Source: Rufibacter sediminis (GTDB lineage: Bacteria; Bacteroidota; Bacteroidia; Cytophagales; Hymenobacteraceae). From it: 64,000 bases of DNA. The stretch spans positions 62,001 through 126,000 of the forward strand of contig NZ_JACOAF010000030.1 of assembly GCF_014269285.1 (NCBI RefSeq), written 5' to 3'. Below the pieces are notes generated by a model. That model had not been told where the DNA came from, ran no database searches, and worked only from the letters and a program-made list of their open reading frames with translations. Shown here one piece after another: positions 1-7,753 of the stretch. The position numbers and the translations under genes are program-made. Each line of letters begins with the position of its first letter. The stretch's first letter is position 1.

Positions 1-203
1 GGGATCGCCTCTACCAAACCAATCAGCCCCAGGGAAAAAGGGTCTTTGGTGATGTCGTAGATCTGCCAGCCTACCACCACGGCCTGTATTTGCATGGCCA
101 GCGTGATGCAGAAACGGGCAGAAACAAACAATCTGAACTCGGGGATGCGGAGTACGGCGTAAGGATCATGCCGCTCCTCGGGGATGGGGGTAGGTGTCGT
201 CAC
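1..203 (-). CDS. MFS transporter, N-terminal part (cut by window edge)
   Basis: The reverse strand reads from a GTG at 203-201 (VTTPTPIPEERHDPYAVLR) into a hydrophobic segment containing QIQAVVVGWQIYDITKDPFS, then GLIGLVEAIP at the edge. This matches the start of major facilitator exporters of the EntS/MdtG-like type. Only 67 residues are visible, so substrate and topology cannot be judged. A -7 promoter element lies 22 bases upstream of the GTG, which supports this start over any more distal one. Confidence 0.7.
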   Translation of the reverse strand, partial: MTTPTPIPEERHDPYAVLRIPEFRLFVSARFCITLAMQIQAVVVGWQIYDITKDPFSLGLIGLVEAI

Positions 204-224
204 AGTTTGGAAAGATCAGGGAGG

Positions 225-232
225 CAAAGGTA
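225..232 (-). promoter_or_regulatory. Bacteroidota -7 element (MFS gene)
   Basis: The reverse strand reads TACCTTTG, an exact match to the Bacteroidota -7 consensus TAnnTTTG, 22 bases before the GTG start. Confidence 0.6.
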
Positions 233-333
233 TTGCATTTTTCTGTGGAGTTCATTTATTCCTCCTCGGGAACGAACGATCAACCAGGTATAGATGTTTG
301 CTATATTCAAGGTCCTGACAAACAATTTTGCTT

Positions 334-363
334 GTACATGTTCAGGATTGCGGATTATGTTTG
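334..363 (+). promoter_or_regulatory. Bacteroidota promoter for the gene at 391
   Basis: TATGTTTG at 356-363 matches TAnnTTTG and lies 27 bases before the ATG. Two possible -33 TTG triplets lie upstream, within 326-334. Confidence 0.5.
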
Positions 364-390
364 TAAGTTTACCTTAAATATCTGTGTCCT

Positions 391-825
391 ATGTCTCCAT
401 TGTTTTTAGATGCCATTGCCTTAACACACCGTCCGGATTTGGATGTGTTGTTTCTGCGCTGGCCCCAGCCCGTGTACGCCTTCACGGTGAAGGAGGTGTA
501 CCAGCAGGTATTGGAGTTAGCCAAGGATACCAATGCCCGCTATTGGTTGTTTGATATCAGAAGCCGTGGTCCGCTTTTAAAGGAAGACATGGCGTGGCTG
601 ATGGAGTCGTATTACCCAACGCTGCACGGCCAGCTTGGTCAGATTGCCCATGTTGCCTACCTGGTGTCTCCCGCCCATGCCAAAGACCCCGAAACAAGAA
701 CATCGGTGGCCGAAATGCGACAGCAACCTTGGTTTGGCCAGGGAGCCGACTTTGAAGTATTCACCTCAGAGACGGAAGCGTTGCATTGGCTTAAAAAATG
801 CCAGTTGATTGAAATTGAGCAATAA
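391..825 (+). CDS. Conserved hypothetical protein, STAS/SpoIIAA-like
   Basis: 144-residue soluble protein with no signal peptide or membrane segment. The pattern is a strand (DVLFLRWPQPVYAF), a helix (VYQQVLELAKDTNARYWLFD), then a strand and further helices. This resembles the STAS/SpoIIAA-like proteins of about 140 residues common in Bacteroidota, whose molecular role is mostly unknown. It is a single-gene unit, with its own promoter upstream and a strong hairpin terminator 25 bases downstream. The family assignment is tentative. Confidence 0.75.
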   Translation: MSPLFLDAIALTHRPDLDVLFLRWPQPVYAFTVKEVYQQVLELAKDTNARYWLFDIRSRGPLLKEDMAWLMESYYPTLHGQLGQIAHVAYLVSPAHAKDPETRTSVAEMRQQPWFGQGADFEVFTSETEALHWLKKCQLIEIEQ

Positions 826-850
826 GCTCGCTTATCATAAAGGAAGAACA

Positions 851-884
851 ATGGGCCCGGCAGAAAACTCTCTGCCGGGCCCAT
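851..884. terminator. Hairpin terminator
   Basis: Perfect 14-bp stem (851-864 with 871-884) and a 6-base loop, 25 bases after the stop codon at 825. There is no long U tract. Confidence 0.65.
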
Positions 885-910
885 TCCGTTTAGCGCGGCG
901 TAGGATTTTA

Positions 911-944
911 TTTCAGGGCTCTTTTTGTAAAAACAGGCCTGAAA
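911..944. repeat. Dispersed palindrome copy
   Basis: Imperfect copy with arms TTTCAGGG and GGCCTGAAA around a T/A-rich centre; it follows the terminator at 851-884. The family is described under the copy at 24781-24820. Confidence 0.7.
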
Positions 945-1203
945 CAGCGTTCGCTCTCAACCGCGTGATTGGTGTTGACCGGAAGCTGGACAGCAACAGG
1001 AAAACCGGTGACAAAAGGAGCCCATCAGCTGTCAAGCGTCCTAGCCCTTCTTGTGATAGCGAGTTTCTTCTAATGTGCTCGTATGCCTGAGCACCTCTTT
1101 ACCCAAGACGCAGCACTTCTTGTCATTTCCTGTTTTTGGAGAATAAAGAGCTCTTTCAACCCACCCTTGCCAGCCATTTCTTCCGATGACGGATGGTACA
1201 GCT

Positions 1204-1238
1204 GTTTTACGCCCGTTTTTCAGAAAAAAGGCTTAAAA
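1204..1238. repeat. Degenerate dispersed palindrome copy
   Basis: GTTTTACGCCCG, a short centre, then GGCTTAAAA; the left arm is eroded. The 495 bases between 826 and 1320 hold only this copy, the copy at 911 and the terminator; no gene is seen there. Confidence 0.5.
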
Positions 1239-1320
1239 TGATGGATGTCATTTCAGGCATCGGCACCTATTCCTATTCTTGCAGTGTTATGTAAGAGGCC
1301 AAAGCCTCAGGAGGAAAAAG

Positions 1321-1713
1321 ATGGAAGAAACCAAAGCAGAGTTACAGACCGAGGAAGACATCAAGAGACTGGTGGATACTTTCTATGACCACGTAAACCA
1401 GGACGAGCTGCTGGGCCCGGTGTTCAACGAGTTTGCCCGGGTAGACTGGGAACACCATTTGCCCAAGATGTACGCCTTCTGGAGCACGGTGCTGTTTGGG
1501 TCTATGGCTTACAAAGGACAACCGTTCCCCAAGCATTTGGCCATGCCCATTGACCGCGCGCATTTCACCCGTTGGATTGCTCTTTTCACGCAGACGGTAG
1601 ACGAGCTGTTCGCAGGTTCCATGGCCAATCAGGCGAAGCAGAAGGCCGCCAGCATTGCCAATATCTTCCAGATGAAAATGGGCTTGTGGGCTATTCCTTT
1701 GGTGAAACCCTAA
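1321..1713 (+). CDS. Group III truncated haemoglobin
   Basis: 130 residues, the usual size of 2-on-2 truncated globins. The segment TFYDHVNQDELLGPVF corresponds to helix B and the following loop of group III (TrHb3) proteins. HFTRW around residue 81 supplies the probable proximal haem histidine and the nearby conserved tryptophan. Such proteins bind O2 or NO and are often linked to redox or nitrosative stress; no neighbour narrows the role. The ATG at 1321 is preferred over an in-frame ATG at 1279 because a purine-rich AGGAGG-like stretch lies just before it and family members begin here. Confidence 0.9.
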   Translation: MEETKAELQTEEDIKRLVDTFYDHVNQDELLGPVFNEFARVDWEHHLPKMYAFWSTVLFGSMAYKGQPFPKHLAMPIDRAHFTRWIALFTQTVDELFAGSMANQAKQKAASIANIFQMKMGLWAIPLVKP

Positions 1714-1717
1714 AAGA

Positions 1718-1753
1718 GTTTCGGTGCCCTTTTCCAGAAACAAGGCTTAAAAC
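1718..1753. repeat. Dispersed palindrome copy
   Basis: Begins 5 bases after the globin stop codon: GTTTCGGTGCC, centre TTTTCCAGAAA, then GGCTTAAAAC. Confidence 0.65.
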
Positions 1754-1811
1754 GGGCTTGCCTCTCAGAAGCGACCATCCGGGGCTATTTTCCATGGTGG
1801 GCGGTAATCAC

Positions 1812-1873
1812 AACCCTCTATAACGCAGCAGCGGAAGCCTGATGGGGCTTCCGCTGCTGCGTTATAGAGGGTT
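1812..1873. repeat. 28-bp perfect inverted repeat (hairpin)
   Basis: 1812-1839 is exactly complementary to 1846-1873, with a 6-base loop (TGATGG). It lies about 100 bases after the globin gene. It is longer than a typical intrinsic terminator stem and may be a bidirectional terminator. Confidence 0.85.
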
Positions 1874-2498
1874 TATATTGCTAGATGACACCGGTAGCGC
1901 GTACAGGTCTGTCATTCGGAAAGAGAAAAGAAAAGAAGTGGGCGGATTTGCATTCCAACAACACCTTCACATACGACCGCCGCACTCCTTATTTCATATA
2001 TAATACAATTTAAAAATCTGTTCCTTTTTTCACGAGTTCTATTTACGCTGCTCTATTGGTAAGGTTAGAAAAAAAGTTCTATAAGTTTACTTTGCCTGTT
2101 TTTCTATCTCACTTTGCTATCTTTCAGCAAGCAACACCAGCTACAATCATCACTACAACAATCACATCAGCCATCATTCAGCGCAGCAATTGCTTTTCTC
2201 ACGTGGAGCCAGCACACTTACCTAATCCAATAACACTGGTTTTCGCCTAAGCCTTCTGATAAAGCCCCAAGCCATTCCAGACCTGATTGTCAATTTCAGC
2301 TATCTACTAATTTTCACATTCCTTACACAAACTTATACGCCCAATCACAAACAAAGGATATAGCATTAATTTAACTTTTCAAAGAACCTGTCTGCATCTT
2401 ACTGCTTGGCTTGACGAAGGAAAAGTTTTCTGTAGGCTTCTCCTCCATCATCAGGCGGGCAATTCCCGTATACAGAGGCAGATTCAATTGTATTTTGT
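1874..2498. other. Non-coding, AT-rich stretch
   Basis: About 625 bases with no convincing gene. It includes a low-complexity ATCA/ACA-rich part near 2140-2180. Short open frames here lack codon bias and family resemblance. Confidence 0.5.
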
Positions 2499-3128
2499 AT
2501 GAAAAGAGCCACGCTATACCTGTTAGTTGCCTTTACCTTTTTAGCCACTGCTTCTACTTCCTGGGCACAGCAAACGTCAGACTCCCTGATCACGCAAGCC
2601 AACATCAAGGACAACACCATCTTCTGGCAACAGAACAAACTGGTGCAGCACCGGGGTGGCAAGCTATATGAAGTGCAGGAACCGGTGCAGTACAGCAACG
2701 GCACCATCGTCTCGCCCAGCGGGCAGGTACGCCTCCCCGACGGAAAAACCTATACCTTGAAACAGAAGAACGCGGTGAATCCGCAGGGAAAAGTGGTGCT
2801 GGTCGCCGATGATATCTTCACCCACACCACCATTGTAGAGCACGAGAAGAAAGTGGTGGGCGACACGGAGGTGCGTATTGTGACCGTAGACGGCCAGATT
2901 GTGTCGGCGGGCAACCAGAAGCAGAAATTCACTTACGTTCTGCCAGAGGAAAAGCGAATGAAGTTACTGGAGCAGATTGTGCAACTGCAGGAACAGCGGG
3001 CGGCCTTGCTGGAGGCGAACCTCACGGCCTCAGAACGCAAAAGCATAGAAGCCTACTACAACGGCCTGAACAAGCAACTCACGGCTGTCAACCAGCAACT
3101 GCAGACCTTGGCTACCCCGGTTAAATAA
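2499..3128 (+). CDS. Secreted DUF6799-like protein
   Basis: 209 residues. An N-terminal signal peptide (about 1-24, hydrophobic core LYLLVAFTFLATAS, cleavage near SWAQ) points to export. Residues about 40-130 contain repeated units built around a glycine or 'dG' turn (VQYSNGTIVSPSGQV, LPDGKTYTLKQ, VDGQIVSAGNQ), as in DUF6799 proteins of Bacteroidota. The C-terminus (about 150-205) is predicted helical, possibly coiled coil, and Gln-rich. Function is unknown; it may be periplasmic. The YitT-family gene follows 20 bases downstream and may be co-transcribed. Confidence 0.8.
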   Translation: MKRATLYLLVAFTFLATASTSWAQQTSDSLITQANIKDNTIFWQQNKLVQHRGGKLYEVQEPVQYSNGTIVSPSGQVRLPDGKTYTLKQKNAVNPQGKVVLVADDIFTHTTIVEHEKKVVGDTEVRIVTVDGQIVSAGNQKQKFTYVLPEEKRMKLLEQIVQLQEQRAALLEANLTASERKSIEAYYNGLNKQLTAVNQQLQTLATPVK

Positions 3129-3148
3129 GCAATAAAGATTTCGCCTCC

Positions 3149-4036
3149 TTGAACCTGCCGCCTCGTAACATCCCTGTCACGTTAAAAGTCAAACGCCCGT
3201 GGGGCAGGTTGCGCGATGCCGCTTTCATTGCCTGCGGCATCTGCTCGGCCGGCCTGGGGCTGAAAGGCTTTTTGATTCCCAATCATTTTATTGATGGCGG
3301 AGTCACGGGCCTTTCCATGCTGCTGTCTAAGGGAACGGGAATTCCGTTGCCGTTGCTCATCTTATTTATTAATGCTCCTTTTCTGATTGCCGGCTATAAA
3401 CTGGTGGCCCGCTCGTTCGCGCTCAAGAGCCTGCTGGCGGTCATGGGCCTGGCGGTGCTGCTGCTCACCATTGATTTCCCCACCATCACCGATGACAAAC
3501 TACTGACGGCGGTCTTTGGCGGCTTCTTTCTGGGGGCCGGCATTGGGCTCTCCATCCGGGGTGGCTGCGTGCTGGACGGTACCGAGATCCTGGCCCTGCT
3601 TTTAAGCAAACGCACCAGCCTCACCATCGGGGACGTGATTCTGGTCATCAACCTGTTCCTGTTCCTGGGTGCGGCCTTTCTATTGGGGGCCGGACCGGCC
3701 ATGTACTCGGTGCTCACCTACCTTACCGCCTCCAAGACCATTGACTTTATCATCAACGGGATTGAAGAATACACCGGCGTTACCATTGTCTCCATCCACA
3801 GCGACACCATGCGGCAGGCCATCTTAACTCAGTTGGGCAGGGCCGTGACTATTTACAAAGGCCAGCGGGGCTTCTCCGGCGAGGAAGTGGATATTCTTTA
3901 CTGTGTGGTCACCCGGCTGGAGGTACAGCGGCTGAAAACCCTCATCACGGAACTAGACGCGGGCGCCTTCATTATCACGCACAGCATCAATGATACGTCT
4001 GGGGGCATGATCAAAAAGCGCCCGCTCTCCCATTAA
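3149..4036 (+). CDS. YitT-family membrane protein (DUF2179)
   Basis: 295 residues. About five or six hydrophobic segments occupy residues 20-200, including FIACGICSAGLGLKGFLIP and a glycine-rich LTAVFGGFFLGAGIGLSIRG. A soluble C-terminal DUF2179 domain follows (about 225-285; HSDTMRQAILTQLGRAVTIYKG). The order and length match YitT/YpjC/YqfU-type inner-membrane proteins, whose transport role is not established. The frame opens with a TTG at 3149; no ATG or GTG precedes the first membrane segment, so the exact start is uncertain. Confidence 0.88.
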   Translation: MNLPPRNIPVTLKVKRPWGRLRDAAFIACGICSAGLGLKGFLIPNHFIDGGVTGLSMLLSKGTGIPLPLLILFINAPFLIAGYKLVARSFALKSLLAVMGLAVLLLTIDFPTITDDKLLTAVFGGFFLGAGIGLSIRGGCVLDGTEILALLLSKRTSLTIGDVILVINLFLFLGAAFLLGAGPAMYSVLTYLTASKTIDFIINGIEEYTGVTIVSIHSDTMRQAILTQLGRAVTIYKGQRGFSGEEVDILYCVVTRLEVQRLKTLITELDAGAFIITHSINDTSGGMIKKRPLSH

Positions 4037-4334
4037 GCTTATTCTCTTCTATTCCAAAATTTATTTCAGCCTCGCTGAAGAATTTACCAGCCCAGAAAGT
4101 TCAAGGTTTCTTCACGGGCTTTCTATTCGTTTACAGCTACTTACAAAAGCGCCCTTTCAACGCTTGGTTAATTTTTGTTCTTTTCTGGCGCAGAAAACAA
4201 GTAAATTGCTTTCATTTGTGCCACAGAAGGCAGTATCTTCATCATTGGATCAGATGTACTGGTGTGATTTTTGAGGCAATCTGGTTTTCTGCGTTCGGCT
4301 GTTTTCAGGCAGGCTTCTGAGAACTGGTTTTCAC

Positions 4335-4356
4335 CTGAAAAAAAATATTTTTTCAG
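4335..4356. promoter_or_regulatory. AT-rich hairpin upstream of the sigma-factor promoter
   Basis: CTGAAAAAA at 4335-4343 pairs with TTTTTTCAG at 4348-4356. It lies 15 bases upstream of the -33 TTG of the next promoter. It could end transcription from the YitT gene or act on the sigma-factor gene. The rest of 4037-4482 shows only a degenerate TTTTCAGG-type repeat fragment. Confidence 0.4.
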
Positions 4357-4370
4357 AGGTTTTCAGCCGT

Positions 4371-4400
4371 TGCATTTGGGTGCCTTATTTTCTATATTTG
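4371..4400 (+). promoter_or_regulatory. Bacteroidota promoter for the ECF sigma gene
   Basis: TTG at 4371-4373, a 19-base spacer, then TATATTTG at 4393-4400; this fits the -33/-7 consensus well. The leader to the ATG at 4483 is about 75 bases. Confidence 0.65.
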
Positions 4401-4482
4401 ATAATCTGATAAAAAACCTCTCTTAAAAACCTAACCTCACAATATGGCATAAACCTCTACGTTACTTTAATTGTAGATTTAG

Positions 4483-5082
4483 ATGAATACAGTACAGCTA
4501 AATGATTCGGCGTTAGTGACGTCGTATATCGCTGGTAACGAGAGTGCGTTTGAGGAATTGGTGACCCGCCACAAGAGCAAGGTTTACACCACTATTCTAC
4601 TGATAGTAAAAGATACCTACACAGCCGAAGACCTGTTACAGGAGACGTTTGTGAAGGCGATCCATACCATGAAGAGCGGTCGTTACAACGAAGAAGGCAA
4701 ATTTTCATCCTGGATCTGCCGTATCGCCCATAACTTGGCTATTGATTACTTCCGTCGGGAGAAACGGAGCCCAATGATTACGTTGGAAGACGGCAGTAAT
4801 GTGTTTAACACGTTGAGCTTCTCTGAGGAATCAGTGGAATCCGTCCGGATCAAAGAGGAAACCCATGCCCGTCTGCGGGAACTGATTCAACAGTTGCCGG
4901 CAGCGCAGAAAGAGGTGCTCATCATGCGCCATTACGCAGACATGAGTTTCCAGGAGATCGCAGAGGCTACCGGTGTCAGCATCAACACGGCTTTGGGCAG
5001 AATGAGATACGCATTAATCAATTTGCGGAAAAAAATGTCCAATGATAAAACAGCCTATGACCAAAACCTTTACTCATCATGA
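4483..5082 (+). CDS. ECF-type RNA polymerase sigma factor
   Basis: 199 residues. Region 2 covers about residues 17-85 (AFEELVTRHKSKVY, then YTAEDLLQETFVKA, the core-binding and -10 recognition part). Region 4 covers about 130-185 (LPAAQKEVLIMRHYADMSFQ, then the helix-turn-helix EIAEATGVSINTALGRMRYA). It would redirect RNA polymerase to an unknown regulon. The next small gene overlaps its 3' end, the usual arrangement for a sigma factor with a co-translated modulator. Confidence 0.93.
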   Translation: MNTVQLNDSALVTSYIAGNESAFEELVTRHKSKVYTTILLIVKDTYTAEDLLQETFVKAIHTMKSGRYNEEGKFSSWICRIAHNLAIDYFRREKRSPMITLEDGSNVFNTLSFSEESVESVRIKEETHARLRELIQQLPAAQKEVLIMRHYADMSFQEIAEATGVSINTALGRMRYALINLRKKMSNDKTAYDQNLYSS

Positions 5083-5287
5083 TCTAGTACAGTACCTCTA
5101 CAACGAACTGCCTCAAAAGCGTCGGCTTGCCCTGGAAGAAGCCTTAATGGTAGACCAGGAACTGGCCGAATGCTGTGCTGATCTGCTCCTCACCCAGCTA
5201 AGCTTGGAGGATGCTCTCACCCAACCAAGCGAACGCGTTACCGACGCCATCATTAGTTACTCTAAAACTGTGAGCTTGCATCCGTAA
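5057..5287 (+). CDS. Small anti-sigma-like partner of the ECF sigma factor
   Basis: 76 residues from the ATG at 5057 (MTKTFTHHDLVQYLYNELPQ), overlapping the sigma gene by 26 bases. An in-frame ATG at 5042 would add five residues. The pattern of a short helix (LVQYLYNEL) followed by LALEEALMVDQELAECCADL resembles the N-terminal helical part of anti-sigma factors. There is no membrane segment and no HxxxCxxC zinc motif. Translational coupling and position suggest it modulates the sigma factor; this is inferred. Confidence 0.75.
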   Translation: MTKTFTHHDLVQYLYNELPQKRRLALEEALMVDQELAECCADLLLTQLSLEDALTQPSERVTDAIISYSKTVSLHP

Positions 5288-5303
5288 TTTGAAGCGATGA
5301 AAA

Positions 5304-5340
5304 GAAGGCGCTGGTTACCTCTGAGGTGGCCAGCGCCTTC
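5304..5340. terminator. Hairpin terminator
   Basis: An 11-bp stem, GAAGGCGCTGG (5304-5314) with CCAGCGCCTTC (5330-5340), with an inner ACCT/AGGT pairing, 17 bases after the stop of the sigma partner gene. Confidence 0.7.
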
Positions 5341-5496
5341 TCATTTCTGGTAACCTAACCACATCCGGCAGCAGTTTCATTGTCAATCCTGATTTATCAG
5401 GAAACCTTCGGCAGCGCATTCTTTCTGATGGGCTTCAGGAGGACACCGGAAGAAATTATGGCTCTCTTCAGGAAATCTACTTAAGCACATTTTGCC

Positions 5497-5504
5497 TAAG
5501 TTTG
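5497..5504 (+). promoter_or_regulatory. -7 element for nth
   Basis: TAAGTTTG matches TAnnTTTG and lies 22 bases before the ATG at 5526. Confidence 0.5.
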
Positions 5505-5525
5505 TATTCTTAATCCTTGAACCTG

Positions 5526-6203
5526 ATGCGCAAACCAGAGCGGTACCGCCACTTAATCTCTTATTTCACGCAGAACTTCCCGGAGGCTGAGACGGAGCTG
5601 GATTACCGCAATCCGTATGAGTTGCTGGTGGCCGTTGTACTAAGCGCCCAGTGCACCGATAAGCGGGTCAATCTGGTGACGCCGCCGCTATTTGAAGCCT
5701 TTCCAACACCGGAGGTGCTGGCCACCGCTACCGCCGAGGAGATTTTCCCTTACATCAAAAGCATCTCGTACCCCAACAACAAGGCCAAGCACCTGGCGGG
5801 CCTGGGCAAAATGCTGGCCGAGCGGTTCGGTGGCGAGGTTCCTTCTTCCATAGAAGAGCTGCAGTTGCTGCCCGGTGTAGGCCGTAAAACCGCCAACGTG
5901 ATTGCCTCGGTGATTTTCAACATGCCCGCCATGGCCGTAGACACGCACGTGTTCAGGGTTTCCAAACGGCTGGGATTGGTGAGTTCCAAGGCCAAAACCC
6001 CGCTGGAGGTGGAGAAAGAACTGCTGAAACACATTCCGGTGGATCTGGTGCCCAAAGCGCACCACTGGCTTATACTGCACGGCCGCTACATCTGCCTGGC
6101 CCGCACGCCGCAATGCGAACGCTGTCCGCTTACCCACTTCTGCGCCTACTACCAGAAGAACTGGCCCAACAAACCCGAGGACCCGGAGAACAAACTGGGA
6201 TAG
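5526..6203 (+). CDS. nth: Endonuclease III (DNA glycosylase/AP lyase)
   Basis: 225 residues, close to the usual 210-225. It removes oxidised pyrimidines in base-excision repair and nicks abasic sites. The helix-hairpin-helix LPGVGRKTANVI contains the catalytic lysine (about K121), and VDTHVFRV the catalytic aspartate (about D139). Cysteines 190, 197, 200 and 206 follow C-X6-C-X2-C-X5-C, the [4Fe-4S] loop. The ATG at 5526 is chosen; a TTG at 5517 would add MNL. Confidence 0.97.
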   Translation: MRKPERYRHLISYFTQNFPEAETELDYRNPYELLVAVVLSAQCTDKRVNLVTPPLFEAFPTPEVLATATAEEIFPYIKSISYPNNKAKHLAGLGKMLAERFGGEVPSSIEELQLLPGVGRKTANVIASVIFNMPAMAVDTHVFRVSKRLGLVSSKAKTPLEVEKELLKHIPVDLVPKAHHWLILHGRYICLARTPQCERCPLTHFCAYYQKNWPNKPEDPENKLG

Positions 6204-6209
6204 GTAAAC

Positions 6210-6247
6210 CGTTGCGGGGCTATTTTGGTGAAAAGAGGCCCAAAGCG
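6210..6247. repeat. Degenerate dispersed palindrome copy
   Basis: CGTTGCGGGGC, T/A-rich centre, GAGGCCCAAAGCG; it starts 7 bases after the nth stop. The remainder up to 6484 shows no supported gene. Confidence 0.5.
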
Positions 6248-6484
6248 TAGTACAGTGCTATTGCTCCTGCCTAGCAAGCAAAGCCCATCATTGTGCCTGA
6301 TAAAAGAAAAGACGAGACAAGGACCAGAGACGTTCAATTCATCAGCCAGGAAAGCTCCCGCTTGTTTTGCCCGAACGCCCACAAAATCAATGGAAGGAAA
6401 CAGAAAGGTTTCTGAGGCCAAATTCCTGAAATAGGCCGAAAACGTAGAGCACGTTCAACACAGCTATTCCGGGTTGCGGCAGAT

Positions 6485-7687
6485 TCAACGCTGTTTTTGC
6501 ACCACCTTTTCAAAAATTTCCTCTAAAACGGGCACCATCTGCCGACGGTCAAATTGAGAACGTGCCACCTGCCTTGCGTTCTCCCGCATTACGCCCATTT
6601 GCTGCTCCTGCCCCAGCTGTTGCTCCAAGGAGCGGGCCAACGCATCAGCGTCTCCGGCCGGCACGTACCAGCCGCAGCCCTGCGTTTCCACCAGCTTTTT
6701 GGTCCACCCAGGATTGGTGACGATGACCGGAGTACCCACTGCCAGGCTATCGAAGAGCTTTCCGGGGGAGTTGGCTTCTAGCACCGGCAAGTCAATAAAC
6801 GACACCACTGATACATCTGCGATGGAGAACAGCTGGAAGATCTCGTGGCGGGGCAACGGCGGCAGCAACTTGATGTTTGTTTGCTGTTTTGCGGCCGTTT
6901 CCAGCAAAGGAGCGTCAAAACCCTGCCCCGTGAACACAAAGCAGATCTCTGACCAATGCTGCAGCAACCCCGAGGCCCGCACCAGCATGGGAATATCGTT
7001 GGCCCGACCGTAGGTTCCGGCATACAAGACCACCTTTTTCCCCTGCAACCCAAACTTCGCCCGCAGGGCCTGTTGCTCAGCCAATGCGATCGGCTGCGCC
7101 GGGATTTCCGTGCCGTTCACGAGCGTGGTTACCTTCTGGGGGGAGATGCCTTGGTCAAGGATGTAGCGTTCCATATCCTCGGACAACGGAAGGATGTGGG
7201 CGGCTTGCCGGTACAAAGAGGCTTCCATGCGGTACAACTGACGCTGCGCCAGGGTAGACGGCACCGCGCCCATCTGGATGGGGAAAGAAGGCCAGAGATC
7301 CTGCACCTCAAACACCCAGGGCACCTTCCTGAACCTGGACACCTGCGCCGCGGCCCAGGCCGTGGTCAAGGGTGTGGAAACTCCCCAGATGACATCGGGT
7401 TTGGGCATGCGCAGCCCTTTCACCAAGGCGTGCGAAGCGAAGGAGCCGAAGGACTTTACCCGTTGCACCACGCCCATCTTGTTGGAATACGGCACGTCAA
7501 TGGACACCAGTTCCACCCCGGGCGGCACCCAATCATACAACTGCGTGAGGCGCTTGCTCTCCCAGGCGTTGGAGGTGATGAGCGTGATTTGGTGCCGCTT
7601 TACCAGCTCAGCCATAAACGTGTAATGCCGGCACGTGGCGGGGCAGTCGGGGTTATGGTGGTACTGGTGAAACAGCGCAATGTGCAT
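6485..7687 (-). CDS. GT4-family glycosyltransferase
   Basis: 400 residues with a GT-B fold. The N-terminal domain begins MHIALFHQYHHNPDCPATCR and contains PDVIWGVSTPLTTAWAA. The C-terminal domain has GKKVVLYAGTYGRANDIPML and the donor-site segment EANSPGKLFDSLAVGTPVIV, with the Glu and glycine-rich turn typical of GT4 enzymes. It resembles WbuB-type transferases of surface-polysaccharide synthesis. Donor and acceptor cannot be told, and no polysaccharide locus surrounds it. Confidence 0.88.
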   Translation of the reverse strand: MHIALFHQYHHNPDCPATCRHYTFMAELVKRHQITLITSNAWESKRLTQLYDWVPPGVELVSIDVPYSNKMGVVQRVKSFGSFASHALVKGLRMPKPDVIWGVSTPLTTAWAAAQVSRFRKVPWVFEVQDLWPSFPIQMGAVPSTLAQRQLYRMEASLYRQAAHILPLSEDMERYILDQGISPQKVTTLVNGTEIPAQPIALAEQQALRAKFGLQGKKVVLYAGTYGRANDIPMLVRASGLLQHWSEICFVFTGQGFDAPLLETAAKQQTNIKLLPPLPRHEIFQLFSIADVSVVSFIDLPVLEANSPGKLFDSLAVGTPVIVTNPGWTKKLVETQGCGWYVPAGDADALARSLEQQLGQEQQMGVMRENARQVARSQFDRRQMVPVLEEIFEKVVQKQR

Positions 7688-7710
7688 GGCAACGGAGAGA
7701 GGGAGGTCAC

Positions 7711-7746
7711 GTTTTAGGGCTGCTTCCGGGAAAACAGCCCCAAAAC
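7711..7746. repeat. Dispersed palindrome copy
   Basis: GTTTTAGGGCTG, centre CTTCCGGGAA, then AACAGCCCCAAAAC; it lies 8 bases beyond the gldB stop and before the glycosyltransferase start. Confidence 0.75.
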
Positions 7747-7753
7747 AGAAAGC

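Noticed and set aside
809-1090. 93-codon frame after the STAS-like gene
   Set aside because: It reads straight through a terminator hairpin and a palindrome copy; not a plausible protein.
2056-2250. 64-codon frame in AT-rich intergenic DNA
   Set aside because: Low-complexity Thr/Ile-rich translation from ATCA/ACA repeats; no promoter or family resemblance.
6149-6434. Open frames on both strands between nth and the glycosyltransferase
   Set aside because: They overlap each other, run through a palindrome copy, have no promoter and no recognisable protein character.
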